Shown one piece after another: positions 1 through 11,600 of a stretch of 64,000 bases of DNA; position 1 is the first letter of the stretch; every line of letters starts with the position of its first letter. Below the pieces are notes generated by a model. The model did no database searches and had not been told where the DNA came from. It saw only the letters and a program-made list of their open reading frames with translations. Source of the stretch: Schizochytrium sp. CCTCC M209059 (Eukaryota; Sar; Bigyra; Thraustochytrida; Thraustochytriidae); contig KN805394.1 of assembly GCA_000818945.1 (NCBI GenBank), forward strand, positions 443,103 through 507,102, in the 5' to 3' direction. A program made the position numbers and the translations under genes.

Positions 1-624
1 GAGAGAGAGAGAGAGAGAGAACGAGGGACGAGAGCGAGGGACGAGAGCGCTTTGCCTGCTCGGCAGCAGCGCTGAGCAGACAGAGCAGAGCAGAGCAGAG
101 CAGAGCAGAGCAGAGCAGAGCATAGCAGAGCTAAGCAAAGCAAAGCACAGGGCGAACGAGGCCGGACGAGCGAGGGAAAGAAGGGAAACGCGGCCCGAGC
201 GGGCGAGCCAGCAAGCACGAAGTCTTCGCACCGAGCCTGAGACGGTTTCGTTGACGCAGTGCAAGCCTCTTCGCGACGAGGCAGCGAAAGGTGCAGTTCT
301 GCAACGAGGGTTGTCACGGCAAGGCGGACCCGCCAGCCAGCCAGTCAGGCGAGCGCTTGCGCGCGAGTCAGCGAGCAAGAGCAGAGCAGAGCAGTGCAGA
401 GCAGAGCAGAGCAGAGCAGAGCAGTGCAGAGCAGTGCAGAGCAGAGCTTGCTTGCTTGCTTGCTTGCTTGCTTGCGTGCTTGCTTGACTTGCTTGCTTGA
501 CTTGCTTGTCTGCTCGGCACGCGAAGAAGTCAGAGTCTGCGGCAAGGCAAGGCAAGGCGAGGCAAGGCAGAGCAAGGTAAAGCAATCCTTCATCGCACAG
601 TGTCAGGCTAGAAAACCAAAGAAG
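1..624. repeat. Simple-repeat 5' flank of the kinesin gene
   Basis: Low-complexity DNA upstream of the kinesin start. It holds (GA)n at 1-20, CAGAG/AGCAG pentamer arrays at about 73-147 and 375-447, a (CTTG)n array at about 447-515 and a GGCAA-type array at 541-585. The kinesin frame stays open through 259-624, but the peptide there only translates the repeats (recurring Ser-Arg-Ala-Glu-Gln). It is therefore read as 5' UTR and promoter-proximal sequence. Confidence 0.7.
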
Positions 625-3573
625 ATGGCGGCCACCAGCGACACCGAACCCCTTTCCGCGACGAGCTCCTCTGCTTCTGATACAGAACACGACGCCAACG
701 TGAACACGCACGAGACAGACGCTTCGGGTCGTGAGCCCATCAAGAGCAGTAGCCACAATGTCAATGACACCAAGGAGCAAGAAGACGAAGAAGACATGGT
801 CAAGGTGTACCTGCGCTTGCGTCCTCATGAGGAGCCTGAATCCCCCGAAGGACCTGCAAAACTCGTATACAGCCGCGCCGACGACGACACGCTCCAGGTC
901 CTCGACGACATGACTGTCGATACGATGGCCCCCGAGGAGAGCCAGTCATTCAAAAACCGGGAGACTGGAGGCAAATACAAGTTTACGCGCATCTTCAACA
1001 AGCCCACCACGCAGGAAGAGCTCTTTGAGGCAACCACACTTCCCCTCATTGACACCCTTCTTGAGGACGGTAAAGATGGTCTCTTGTTTGCTTACGGTGT
1101 AACTAACGCCGGCAAAACGTACACTGTCGAAGGCTCAGAGTCGAATCCAGGCATCATTCCCCGCACCATGCAAATCATCTTCGACAAGCTCGAGGCCAAG
1201 CGCGCAACCCTCGGATCGGACCCGGAAAATTACGAAGCTCGCGTGGAAGTCTCATATCTGCAAATCTACAACGAGCAGGTCCACGATCTGCAGGCTGCCA
1301 GCAAGGCCTCATATCTTGCCAAGGAACGCCTCAAAATCAAGCTTCGGGATGAAGGCGTCGAGGTCGTCGGCCTCAAGTCCACTCCAATCGTCTGCAGCAA
1401 AGAAGGTATCGAGATTGTGGCTCGGGGAAGAGAAGCGCGCGAAACGCACGAAACAGAATGCAACCTTCAGTCAAGTCGCAGCCACTCCGTCTTTGTCATC
1501 ACCGTGGAGCAAAAGGGCAATGCCGTCAAGGGTTTGCCGGCAAACGCTGCTGCCGCAAAACCTGCGCGTCTCTACATTGTCGATCTGGCAGGCTCGGAAC
1601 GCGGCAAACGAACGAACGCTTCGCGCGCGCGGCAACGCGAGGCCTCCAACATCAACTGCTCGCTCATGAACCTCATGCGCTGCCTCGATACCCTTCGGCT
1701 CAATCAGAAAAACAAAAAACTCAACAAGCGCGAGAAAATGGTGCCCTTTCGCGAGAGTAAGCTGACCCTTCTCTTTCGCGACTGCTTCGTTGGCTCCAAT
1801 TGCGGCGGTGTGTCCATGATTGTGAATGCCAGCGCGCGGCCCGAAGACTATGACGAAACCGCTCACGCACTCAAGTACGGCGCTCTCGTTAAAAATGTCA
1901 AGGTGGCTCGTCAAAAGGTGTCCCGCCGCAAATCAGGTGCTCGATACGGATCAAACGGTCGGAAACTCACCCCGGCCGCAAACGCTTCCGCCACACCCAG
2001 CGGGTCCAGCAGCTACCACGGCACCAGGACCCCTGCGTCTGCTTTGCGGTCAGGATACCGTACCAAGCCCGATACACTTATTCCCGAGGACTATTACGAC
2101 ACGGACGAGGAGGGCTTTGCAAACATGCCAATCGAAGACCATCCTGTCGTCCACGCTCTCATTCACGAGCTGGCTGATGCGCGTCTCAGATGCATCAACA
2201 TGGAAGCAGAAATTCGTCAAGAAGTCGCACAGGAAATGGCGCAGCGTCTCGAGGAGATGGAGGCCGTCTTTCGCCGCCGCGTCGACGCTGCAAAGCAAAT
2301 CAGCGATAACAAGTCCGACATGCTGCTCAAAAATTTGCGCAAGCGCATGGAAGTGGGCGGCAAAAATCACTTGTACTCTATGGAGGACATTGAGGCGCTC
2401 GTTACAAACATCAACGAGTGCGAGGAGGAAATGGAGCGCATGCGCCAGCTTCACAGTGCCGACACGCAAATCTTGAATCGAGAAATCGACCAGCTCAAGG
2501 ATTTGCTCAAGTCTCGGGGCAATGGTGCGGATGAACCTGAGAGTGATCCATCGTCTGCGGCGGCCGCGGCTTCTGCCGCAGCTGGCGCGCGACGGAAGAG
2601 TGTCGAGTCACGACGAAAGTCATTCGAGCGACTCGATCGTATTGTCGTTGACCAGCTCGACTCCATCACGCGATACAAGGAAGAGCTTGCTGAGGAGCGC
2701 GCTCTCCACGAAAAGACGATCAAGCAGCTCGAATCCGCAACGCAGCTCGCCAAGGACGCTCAAGTTGGCGAAGCCGACGCAGAGCGTCAACTCGTGGCCT
2801 TGCGAATCGAAGCCGATCAGCTGCGTGAGAAGCTTCGCGTCGCCTCCTCGGTCAAGTCAAAATCTGAGGCCGCGGACGGCGCCAGCAATCACCATCCCCA
2901 ACGTCATGGTAGTGGCATGCTCAAGCACATTGCCACCTCTCAAATGCTTCCCAGCCAGTTAAGAACGTCTCGATCGATTCGCCGACCCAAGGCTCTTAGC
3001 GTTGATGATGGCAACGAAGTGAGCACGCCTTCATCCAAAGCGAGCACGAACAGCGAAAAGCCCGCTTTGCGTAGCTACCTGCCATCCAGCATGCGCACCT
3101 ACGACACACCACCTGACTTTGATGGAGGCTGGTCGACATCCCCTGCAGTAAGAGCAGCATCGCAGCAAACGCATCGCAACTCCACAGCAGCCACGGCCGT
3201 GGCAGCTGCACGGAGCGCGTCAAATGAGCCCGAACTTCCTGCTCGCAGTGCTCGCGTGCTGAGCACCGCAAAGGACAGCGCGCAGCGCTCGAATTCCAGT
3301 ACCGCGGCAAATAGCGGCAGCAGGAGCAATGTACCGCCAGTGCCGCCGCTTCATAACCAAGAGAACTGCACGGCGAGATACAATGCCACGAGCGGGCGCG
3401 ACAGTCCCATGGGGAGCGGCAAGAGCACTGGAAGCGCCACCAGTGGAACCGGAGGCAAGTCTTTCGCGGCGCTTTTCGCGGCTTCAAAGCATCGCGTTGA
3501 GGGTGCAGCTTCTGCGTCAGTAGATGGGAGCCGTGGCCTCGTCAACAGAATGGTTGGCCGCATGCGGCGTTGA
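625..3573 (+). CDS. Kinesin-6-like motor protein
   Basis: A 982-residue kinesin with an N-terminal motor, a microtubule-dependent ATPase. The motor spans about residues 58-425. The P-loop is GVTNAGKT (158-165), switch I is NLQSSRSH (280-287) and switch II is DLAGSER (320-326). A P-loop of the form GVTNxGKT is characteristic of the kinesin-6 (KIF20/KIF23) group, whose members act in the central spindle and cytokinesis; that role is inferred here. Helical coiled-coil segments follow (about 510-770), then a Ser/Ala-rich, basic tail. The start chosen (AAG-ATGG, A at -3 and G at +4) is preceded in frame only by repeat-derived sequence. No introns are needed. An AATAAA lies at 3914-3919. A divergent kinesin of another class is possible, but motor identity is secure. 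Confidence 0.9.
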   Translation: MAATSDTEPLSATSSSASDTEHDANVNTHETDASGREPIKSSSHNVNDTKEQEDEEDMVKVYLRLRPHEEPESPEGPAKLVYSRADDDTLQVLDDMTVDTMAPEESQSFKNRETGGKYKFTRIFNKPTTQEELFEATTLPLIDTLLEDGKDGLLFAYGVTNAGKTYTVEGSESNPGIIPRTMQIIFDKLEAKRATLGSDPENYEARVEVSYLQIYNEQVHDLQAASKASYLAKERLKIKLRDEGVEVVGLKSTPIVCSKEGIEIVARGREARETHETECNLQSSRSHSVFVITVEQKGNAVKGLPANAAAAKPARLYIVDLAGSERGKRTNASRARQREASNINCSLMNLMRCLDTLRLNQKNKKLNKREKMVPFRESKLTLLFRDCFVGSNCGGVSMIVNASARPEDYDETAHALKYGALVKNVKVARQKVSRRKSGARYGSNGRKLTPAANASATPSGSSSYHGTRTPASALRSGYRTKPDTLIPEDYYDTDEEGFANMPIEDHPVVHALIHELADARLRCINMEAEIRQEVAQEMAQRLEEMEAVFRRRVDAAKQISDNKSDMLLKNLRKRMEVGGKNHLYSMEDIEALVTNINECEEEMERMRQLHSADTQILNREIDQLKDLLKSRGNGADEPESDPSSAAAAASAAAGARRKSVESRRKSFERLDRIVVDQLDSITRYKEELAEERALHEKTIKQLESATQLAKDAQVGEADAERQLVALRIEADQLREKLRVASSVKSKSEAADGASNHHPQRHGSGMLKHIATSQMLPSQLRTSRSIRRPKALSVDDGNEVSTPSSKASTNSEKPALRSYLPSSMRTYDTPPDFDGGWSTSPAVRAASQQTHRNSTAATAVAAARSASNEPELPARSARVLSTAKDSAQRSNSSTAANSGSRSNVPPVPPLHNQENCTARYNATSGRDSPMGSGKSTGSATSGTGGKSFAALFAASKHRVEGAASASVDGSRGLVNRMVGRMRR

Positions 3574-4139
3574 CCACAGTCATGAGCACAAGCTGCTCTT
3601 CCTTCCAGCTTCCTCCTTTCCAGCCCCCATCCCCACCCAAATCATGATGCCTCGAGTGGGCGATCGCAAGCACAACACAAGCAGTTAGAAGTAGATCCGT
3701 GTGTGCTTGTGCGCGCAGTGCGAGCATGAACGGGAATGCATGTATTCTGAATCCCCTTTTCTCCCACCTTCACTCACACTCGATAGCCTCAAAAATGTAA
3801 CAAGAATATCACCTTGCGCAGAAAAAAAAAAAGAAGGAATCGAGAAACTTGTGGTAGTTCGGCCCAAGTTAGTCCAATTTAGTTCGTTGTTGGCGACCAA
3901 AAGAAGAAAGCATAATAAAACTGGTATGGCCTCGCTCATTTTAGCCATGGTCTAATCTCAGTGATCATTTGCAGATCACACAGCGCAACCCCCCCCCCCC
4001 CCCCCGGTAAAACCCACAAAAAATAAAAGGTCGTCACTGTCAAGAAAACATGCGCAAGCGAATCACATACGACGTGGCTTCGTGCTACTCAGTCTTCAAC
4101 ATACATGGCAATTGAGCACACGCACACAGCCAACAGAAA
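3574..4139. other. Convergent intergenic region with poly-C tract
   Basis: A 3'-to-3' spacer between the kinesin and helicase genes. It holds an AATAAA for the kinesin transcript (3914-3919), an A-rich run near 3822 and a C17 homopolymer at 3989-4005. No gene is visible. Confidence 0.6.
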
Positions 4140-7100
4140 CTACAAATGCAAAAGGTCCGCGTGCACGTCCGTGACTTCGAGAAAAGATCCCGTACCATGC
4201 ACATGGTCCAAGAAACGCGCCCAAAGCGGCGACACACGTAGCGTGCGATCCTGCCCGATGACAATGAGGCAAAACTTGGCACGTGTTACGGCAACGTTGA
4301 GACGGCGGGCGTCCTTGACAAAGCCGATGCTCGGCCGCTTCGCCTTGGACGACGAAGCGTGGCCATACGGTCCGTGTCTCGCCACTTCACTCGAACGAAC
4401 GCAAGACAAGATGATAACGTCGAACTCGCGTCCCTGGAAACCATCCACCGTGTTGAGCTGCAAATTGTCGTCGCTGCGGTAATCCTTGAACTTGGACCGG
4501 AGGAGCTCGAGCTGCTCACGGTAAGGCGTGATGATGCCAATCCCCACATCACCGGTCAGCTCGTCCTTTTTAAGCACAAAGCGCAGCGTCTCGTACAAAT
4601 TAAGGGCAAGAACTGCTTCGTCCTCGTTACGAAACGAGTCACCCGAACTTGACTGGCGTGCTCTTGACACATTCAAAAAGGTAAGAGGATTGAACACTGA
4701 AAAGCGCGCAATGCCTGGCGTCTCGTAGTCTGGATCGAGCACGTTTGGACCGTCCTTAAGGCGGCCCGCGTAGAATTCGCGCGAGGGGAACGCCGAGATT
4801 TTCGGATGGCAGCGATATTGGGTGTCCAGCAGGTAGCTCGGGTGACCTGCCGTCTGAAGACGCTCAAAGAGGCTCTGCTGCAAGTAGTGACTCGCGGCGC
4901 GATCAGAGACAACCGTCGCGGGAAGCTGCTTCGGGTCACCCACAAGAACGCAGTGATCAACGTGGTGCTGCAGAGGTACGAGTACGCTTGGCTCAGTGGC
5001 TTGCGCAGCCTCGTCGACAACAACAACCTCAAAGCGAAAGCGAGAACGCAGTTCTTGAATCTGTCGCAAGGCGCTCGAACTTAGCGTGACAAAAAAGATT
5101 TGCGCTTGTTCCATCACCGATTCCCGTAACTTGGCGCGCATGGATGCTGGTGTGGTCGCACTGTTGATGATGCGGCAGCGACTCAGCTCAAGACGGCAAG
5201 CCTGCAGTTTTTCACGTGCCGTGTGAAAGAGCTGAGCAAACTTGCGATAATCGGCCTCCATGCCAGGCAATTGGTCCAAGCGGATCGCCTCGTTGTGTCG
5301 CTCCTCGAGGATTTGATCCATCGTGGCCTTTTGTTTGTTGTTCTCCATCCACACGAGGTGCTTAAGACTTGCCGCTTTGCTCTGGCGAATCTGTTTGGCC
5401 AGGGACTCTGCACGATGACGAAACTGCGGGGCATCGTCTAAAATAGCCTTTTCTCGTAGCTCAAGGGCCTGGATTCTCTCTTTGAGCGGCTGGAGGGGAT
5501 TAGAGCTCAGCTTGCGAATAAGATCTTCAACCTGTGTGTCGAGATAGACAGACGCACTCTCGTGGTTTCCCTGCGTTGGTTTGCCAATGCGCACCATGGC
5601 CGGAACATACATTTGCCCAAGTCCATCACGAAACTGTTGCGAGTAGATTTTCTCTACCATGCCGTCCACGGCCGTGTTGGAAGGCGCCGTAACAAGAATA
5701 TGCGGCATTTGCTCAAGACGATCCATCTCGGACAAACGACTCGTTGGTACGCTTTTCACGACCGGCGCAGCAGCGTTCCCAATTTGTTCTTCCTCGAGGT
5801 GTGGGCTGAGCAATTGGCTGTCATAATAGCGCTGGAAAACGCTCACATGCAGCAGATTGATGATGCCCAAAAGTGTGTGTGTTTTGCCTGTTCCAGGCGG
5901 CCCTTGAATCAGGGTGAAACCCTTCGTCTTTGCAGCCGACTTGATGATTGCCTTGAACTGACTCGGGTTGTACGTGCTCTCGAGATACTGCAAAAGCGAC
6001 AGGTCAACCCCGGGAACGGTAACGTTGTCTGCTGGTTCGTCGCCTGATGCAGTCGCATTTTGCTGCGCTTGCTGCTGTTGCTTTGCAGCCTCGGCTTGCG
6101 AGAGCTTACCTTTACCATCAAGCAAAGTTTCGAGCAAAGGGTACTTGGCACCATTCATGCTGACGACCTGGGCCACGGCGTCATACTCTCGCCACGAAGT
6201 GATGCAGTTCGAGGGCCGCCATCCATACACAAAACTTGGCAGCTCGGCTTTAACCGGAAGTGTGACAGGCACGAGGCACTCGATTTCATAAGACCGCCCC
6301 GTTGGATCTTGAGTGTGCGGGGTACGCACAAAACTGACACGACTCGAACCATGTACTACAGCAAGAGCAGCCGTAGGCGCGAGGTCCCGCGTGCGCACGC
6401 CGCGACTGTCGTAGTATTTTCGCGAAGACGACAAAATCAGTACGTCGCCCTGAGAAAGCTCGCTCGGTGCGACTGTGCGGTGCTTGCGCATACCGTGAGC
6501 CTTGAGATAGTCTGCTTCGGCGACACGAGCCAAATCATACCGCGGCAGGCGCCCGAATTCCTGCTCATGCTGGGAGACCTCACCTTTGGACTTGCAAGTG
6601 TACTTGTGAAGCACAAAACGAAGCATGACCGGTTTTAGACGGTCAGATGTGTTTTCCGTGGAGGGCTCGTTTCGGGTATGAGGAGCGGCCCCCCTTGCTG
6701 TGCTTGATGATCTCGATGATGGCCCGCCCGGCTGTTTTTTTTTGGTGGGCAAAATTCGAGCTGACCATGGGCAGTGACGGTCGGCGATGCGGCCCGTGCG
6801 AAGACTTGCGCGAGCCTCCTCAAACGCATCTTCAAGAACGAGAGGCAGGAAAACCTCAGCGTACTCTTGAGAAGATCGAAATGACAAGGGGACGTCGCGC
6901 AGAGAAGAAGGGTTGATGCGAACCATGTCGCTTCCGTAGCCTTGCATGTTGGTAGCGTGCGCTGGAGGTGCTGCCTTGACAGTGGACCCAGCAAACCCAA
7001 CGACAGGCTTCCCGTGCACTTGTCGCCGGTGATGGTCTTGCTGATGACGATTGTGCTTACTATTGGAGTTGCTACTGGCATTGCCGCCTTTCTTTCCAGA

Positions 7101-8033
7101 AAATTCGCGGTCTTCTTGCGTAAAGTCCCATGTCAGGAAGCTTTCTAAAAAGACTGGAACTCGTACAGACATCCACCGCGAGTATGAATCGTTCTGCGTT
7201 CGGCGAAGCTTGGGTCGTTTAAACGGCCCCCCTCGCTTGGGCTTTGCGCCATCTTTGGCGCTGCTCTTGCTCGTGGTCCCTGAAGAAGTGGAGGTTGTCG
7301 ACGCCGAAGAGCTCGGCAACTTTTTCGAACTTTCGGCAGACTCTTTTGGAGCTGTGTCGCGTCGTCGGATAAACGAGGCAAAGTCCTGATCCGAAAGGCT
7401 TCGATCGAGCAGCGGCATCACAGAGGTGGGGCGCTTGCTAACAGGTCTACTTTTTGACGATGATGACAATGATGAGGTAGGTTTAGCTTGCGCCTTGGTT
7501 TTGGCTTGTTCACGCTGCATGCGAAGTTTTTGAGCAACTTCTTCTTTCTTTTTCGCCGCCACTGACGCAGCCGACGGTGGGAGTTGGGGCATTGCGGTCT
7601 TGGCGGCCACACTAGCCGAGACTCCGTTTTTGCTACTTGTCTGTCCGGGGTCAAACTGCGATGACGGTGTGACGTTGATAGGTGGTCTCGATGAACTTGC
7701 AGGAGCTACATTCCACGTATGCGGAAGTGTTCTCTGCAGCTGTTGTTGCTGCTGCTGCGAAGGTTGCTGCGGCGGAGGTTGATGAAATTGTTGTTGATGA
7801 TGTTGCTGTCGAGGTGGTTGACTGGGCAGAGGCTGCGACGACGCTGCCTGCCACGATGGCTTGCTCGGCTCAGGAGGCAATCGAAAGGCGTCCTGCCTCG
7901 GTGCAGCCTTTTCTGGGGGCGGCGAGTCCAAGCTACTGACGGTGAGGTCGATGATATCTGCAAGCGCGGCCGCTGTCCTCGGTCGTTTGGTGTCGTCATG
8001 GACGTTGTCCTCGACCTTGCGCTTCGCGTTCAT
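4140..8033 (-). CDS. SEN1: Sen1/UPF1-type superfamily 1 RNA/DNA helicase
   Basis: About 1,297 residues. The C-terminal half is a complete SF1B helicase core. Walker A is GPPGTGKT (711-718) and Walker B is DEAA (1007-1010). It also has GDPKQLPA, the QYRCHP motif, a TPYREQ motif, VDGFQGRE and a C-terminal VAVTRAK motif. This set is typical of Sen1/senataxin, UPF1 and IGHMBP2. The long Ser/Gln/Pro-rich, basic N-terminus and the motif spacing favour Sen1, which unwinds RNA:DNA hybrids at transcription termination; that function is inferred. The start at 8033 has an ideal context, GCCACC-ATG. A longer open frame runs to 8237, but it is low complexity and includes a plausible 3' splice site. The gene is convergent with the kinesin. 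Confidence 0.88.
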   Translation of the reverse strand: MNAKRKVEDNVHDDTKRPRTAAALADIIDLTVSSLDSPPPEKAAPRQDAFRLPPEPSKPSWQAASSQPLPSQPPRQQHHQQQFHQPPPQQPSQQQQQQLQRTLPHTWNVAPASSSRPPINVTPSSQFDPGQTSSKNGVSASVAAKTAMPQLPPSAASVAAKKKEEVAQKLRMQREQAKTKAQAKPTSSLSSSSKSRPVSKRPTSVMPLLDRSLSDQDFASFIRRRDTAPKESAESSKKLPSSSASTTSTSSGTTSKSSAKDGAKPKRGGPFKRPKLRRTQNDSYSRWMSVRVPVFLESFLTWDFTQEDREFSGKKGGNASSNSNSKHNRHQQDHHRRQVHGKPVVGFAGSTVKAAPPAHATNMQGYGSDMVRINPSSLRDVPLSFRSSQEYAEVFLPLVLEDAFEEARASLRTGRIADRHCPWSARILPTKKKQPGGPSSRSSSTARGAAPHTRNEPSTENTSDRLKPVMLRFVLHKYTCKSKGEVSQHEQEFGRLPRYDLARVAEADYLKAHGMRKHRTVAPSELSQGDVLILSSSRKYYDSRGVRTRDLAPTAALAVVHGSSRVSFVRTPHTQDPTGRSYEIECLVPVTLPVKAELPSFVYGWRPSNCITSWREYDAVAQVVSMNGAKYPLLETLLDGKGKLSQAEAAKQQQQAQQNATASGDEPADNVTVPGVDLSLLQYLESTYNPSQFKAIIKSAAKTKGFTLIQGPPGTGKTHTLLGIINLLHVSVFQRYYDSQLLSPHLEEEQIGNAAAPVVKSVPTSRLSEMDRLEQMPHILVTAPSNTAVDGMVEKIYSQQFRDGLGQMYVPAMVRIGKPTQGNHESASVYLDTQVEDLIRKLSSNPLQPLKERIQALELREKAILDDAPQFRHRAESLAKQIRQSKAASLKHLVWMENNKQKATMDQILEERHNEAIRLDQLPGMEADYRKFAQLFHTAREKLQACRLELSRCRIINSATTPASMRAKLRESVMEQAQIFFVTLSSSALRQIQELRSRFRFEVVVVDEAAQATEPSVLVPLQHHVDHCVLVGDPKQLPATVVSDRAASHYLQQSLFERLQTAGHPSYLLDTQYRCHPKISAFPSREFYAGRLKDGPNVLDPDYETPGIARFSVFNPLTFLNVSRARQSSSGDSFRNEDEAVLALNLYETLRFVLKKDELTGDVGIGIITPYREQLELLRSKFKDYRSDDNLQLNTVDGFQGREFDVIILSCVRSSEVARHGPYGHASSSKAKRPSIGFVKDARRLNVAVTRAKFCLIVIGQDRTLRVSPLWARFLDHVHGTGSFLEVTDVHADLLHL

Positions 8034-8183
8034 GGTGGCAACGCTTCCGCTTGGACGAGGCGGCGCGACTTTTCGTCGCTGTACCCGCCTCGCCTCTTGC
8101 GCTCCACGTGCTGCGCACCGATCTGAGGAGCACGACAAGGAATGAAAGGATTTGCGGCACAGGCGCGAGAGCCCCTTGAGAGC

Positions 8184-8260
8184 CTGTAAAAAGAATAGGA
8201 AAAAATAAAAAGAAGAAGACGAAGAGGAATGAATCAAGAAGTTCTAGGCCTGTAGCCTAC
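8184..8260 (-). other. Possible 5'-UTR intron of the helicase gene
   Basis: On the minus strand a GTAGGC donor (8260) is followed 77 bases later by a pyrimidine-rich tract ending TTTTTACAG (8184). The flanking frames do not join into a longer protein, so if real it lies in the 5' UTR. This is weak evidence from splice-like motifs only. Confidence 0.3.
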
Positions 8261-8658
8261 CGCTTGACGAGGGAAAGGGAGTCATGGAAGAAAATCGGCT
8301 TGCCTTGTGATGGAATGAAGCAACTTTTATTGACGAAGCCATCTCTTGGCGTAGCGTCGCTGCCAGCGAGGTCAAAAGGAAACTCATGATTGCAAGCGCA
8401 AGAAAAGGGCAATCCATGATTAATTTGTGGTCTCGTCATCGTCATCCTCATCCTCATCCTCATCCAGAAAAGGATCACGCTTCGCTGTTTATTATAGATT
8501 CCTGCACCTTTCGCCGCAGAGGTGTCGGTTTCTCACCGAGAGAAAGGAGGCCTCTGTATTGTTCTTGCCAATTTTTGAAAGTTTTCAAAACATCTTGTAT
8601 TTTTAGATAATGCACGCTGCTCGAGGCCTTGTGGGATCCGCAGCCGGTCGTGGACTGT
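8261..8658. other. Spacer between helicase and EFHC1-like genes
   Basis: About 400 bases holding the likely promoter of the helicase gene and the 3' end of the EFHC1-like gene. TTTATT at 8488-8493 (AATAAA on the minus strand) is a candidate poly(A) signal about 170 bases past that gene's stop. A short (CATCCT)-like run lies near 8440-8464. No other gene is seen. Confidence 0.5.
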
Positions 8659-11600
8659 CTAAGAACTCCTTTGCAAATCCCCATAGAGAGCTGTTGCTCG
8701 TGGAATGTCCTGCGTGAGCATGATTTCAACAAAGGCACGATAGTCCAAATTGGGCGTTGTTCCAGCACCCGGAGGCGCGATTCCCAGGGCAGGAACAGGA
8801 ACGACACGGAAGACGTAGTCGACGATTTGATCGCGCACGGAAGACGGAAAATCTGGGTTGGTGGCGTTGATTGCGAGAAGAAAGTTCGCCTTTGAAATCA
8901 GCCCATGATTGTCAATGTCATACGAGGAGAGCGACTTGAGTAGCTGATGACGGCGGCGTGAGAAGGCCGCATTGAACACATGCATGAGCGCGCGCAGACG
9001 GTCGGCTGCGTCCTCGCGCTCCTGGGCAGCCTGCACGACGGCCTCGTACTTGAGAATGTCGGCTGGGTCGCCGCCATCGGGACCCTCTGCGCCATCGCTG
9101 CCAGCGGCGTTTGGAAGCTGACCCGACATGACAGCTTCAAGGAGCTCCTCATATCGAATGAGGCCATCGGGATCTACATCAAAAAGACGCATGAGCGTGA
9201 GTTTGTCCCTCTCGTTGTTCAGATAAATGTCGAAACGGCGGAGCATATTGCGGAATTCGTCCCATGAAACCGCGCCCGATCCATTCTCGTCAATCTCCCT
9301 GAACTTGGCAAAAAGGTTGGTTTGCGCATTCCGTAGCGTGGACAGCTTTTGAAAGAGTGCCGAAGTTGCCGCCTCAAAGGTAGCTGCAACGGGCGATCCA
9401 GCTTTTGTGACACGCTCTGTGCTTCCCATCCCGGAGCTATAGAGTGGTTTAGATTTGCGCAGTGCCGCCGCAAACTCGTGGTAGTAGATGCGACCGTCAC
9501 CATCGCGGTCGTAGTGGCGAACAAGGGTGAGGCGTTCATGCTTGGTAAGCTGTTCCCCGATCAGTCCAAAGTCGAGAGCCCATTTGGCCACGAGCTCACC
9601 CAGCTGGGAAGGATGAATGTAGCCCTTGTTCTCCCTGTCAATGACCCGAAAGGCCTCGGTGACGTTGACGTGGTTCTCTTCAAGGACCTCGGCGAGCATG
9701 GTGGCGATCACCTCGACGTTACTTTGCGGGAACAGGTCTGGATGGTCCTCCATGAGGTCAAGCGTGTCCTTGTCGGCGCTGGTAATTTCAAACTCTTGTG
9801 TGCAGGCACCTGTCTGCGGGAACATGAACTGAATGCGGGTGCCAATGTAAAAGTCTGAAGAGCGGATGTAGCGCGCAGAGTACCGCGAGGCGTTTGCAGC
9901 CACGGCCTTGTCCTGCATGACCTGCTCAACGAACTCTTTATAGTCGATCGCGTCGTCCCCAGAGTGATCGTACATACTGAAGAGCGCCCGGAGCTCTTCA
10001 TCCGCAAACGCTGCAGGAAGAACGCCAATGGACCGTAGGCCGATACGAAAGTTGTCAAAGCTGATGCAACCGTGCTCATCTGTTCCAAACTTGCGAAAGG
10101 CGCGCAAGAGACCATACGGCCCACCAACCATTCTCGACTGGATCTTGTCGAGAATGGCGTCCTTGAGAGATTGCTGCGCGGCCACGTCGGTAATCTTCTT
10201 TTCAAGTACGGGCTTCTTGTAGCGGCCACGAGCAAGGAATTTGCCACCGACGATACCAGAGTTCGGAATCGGGGGCTCGTAGATTGCACATGTGTCATCG
10301 TCCATGTAGTAGCTGATAAGGAACTTTCGGCCCTCGTCTTCGGGTTTAGGGGCAACCAGGCAGGCCGAGAACTTGAGTACCTTGCCCGAATTGTTCAGGT
10401 ATCGGTGCAAATCCTGTGTCACAGCCTTGGGCACGAGATTGATGCAGTTGGCCAGCGAGTCGGCCTCGGATCCCCAGCCATTGTAGGGCGGAATGACCTT
10501 GGTCACGACCTTTGCGGGAGGCTTGGCTACGTCGACCATGGGTTGCGAAATACCAAAAACGCGTTGAAAGTACGCGCGCGTGAACTCATCGAGACACTTG
10601 AGCAGCAAAAGCTTGCGACCATTGCACGCGATGTAGCGGCCACAGACGAGGTCACTTGGCTGCACAAAGCCCTTGGCCACGTTCTCCTTGTCAACCAGTA
10701 ATTTGCTTCGCTTATAAAGGGTAGAAGCGACGCCGACCTCGTAGATGGCAATCGTGTCATCGGCAAGGTAGTAGTTGAGCTGGAAAAAGTGCTTGTCGCC
10801 GTACAGGCGTGAGCTGTCGTCCCACATACAAGAAATGCGCAGGGCCCCCTTGCTAGGCGCCATGCTGGCAGCGCCGTCGGTGGGAGGCTCGGCGTGATCG
10901 CCAAGTTGCTGGCCTTGCAGTGCCGGGATGGATGTGTTTTTGTTTCCGAGTCCGGCACGCGATAGCATGCGGCGATGAGGATCCTCGGGGTACGGTTCAG
11001 GAGCGCCAGCCTCGATGCCCCTCTCGGCAAGCCACAGACGGGTTTTCTCGTCGACGTCAACAATTCGGTAGCGCACGCGGAAAATGGAAAGCTCTTGGCC
11101 AACGCAAAACTCTGTTGGGTCGAAAGTAGATCCGTCCTCGTGCGTGAGTGGCATACGCTTGACAAGCACACCTTGAGGGAGCCCTGAGTTTTCTTCCTTG
11201 GGCTCGTTGACGGCCACGTCGCCGTTTTCGAGAAAGTAGAGTAGCTCACAGCGTCGAATGCGAAAGGTTTCGAGGGCGCTTTCGAAAACTGGTTCACGAA
11301 AGAACGTAAAGAATCGTAGCACGTCCTTGTCGTGCTTGAGCCATTGCGGCTGCACACGAAGGTTTGGCGTTGACTTGCAGAGCAAAAGAGAGTCACTACT
11401 GTCGGTTCGACCGACTCGGCCACCTTTTTTCTCTGCAGACGTCAGCTCACGCTTGATGGCTAGTTGCTCTTCTACGGATTTGTACTGCTCGAGAAGCGCT
11501 GTCCTGTGATCTTCCAGCTCTAAAAGGCTGGCATTCGGCGTGGGCGCCTTGCCGAGAGATACGAGTTTGGGTCTGTTGGAGACAAGCTTTGCAGCGGCGT

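Noticed and set aside
259..624. In-frame N-terminal extension of the kinesin
   Set aside because: It only translates CAGAG and CTTG repeats, and the Met at 625 has a good initiation context directly before normal protein sequence.
8257..8478. Short open frame upstream of the helicase ending at a GTAG donor
   Set aside because: Joining it across the possible intron 8184-8260 does not keep the helicase frame, so it cannot be a coding first exon.
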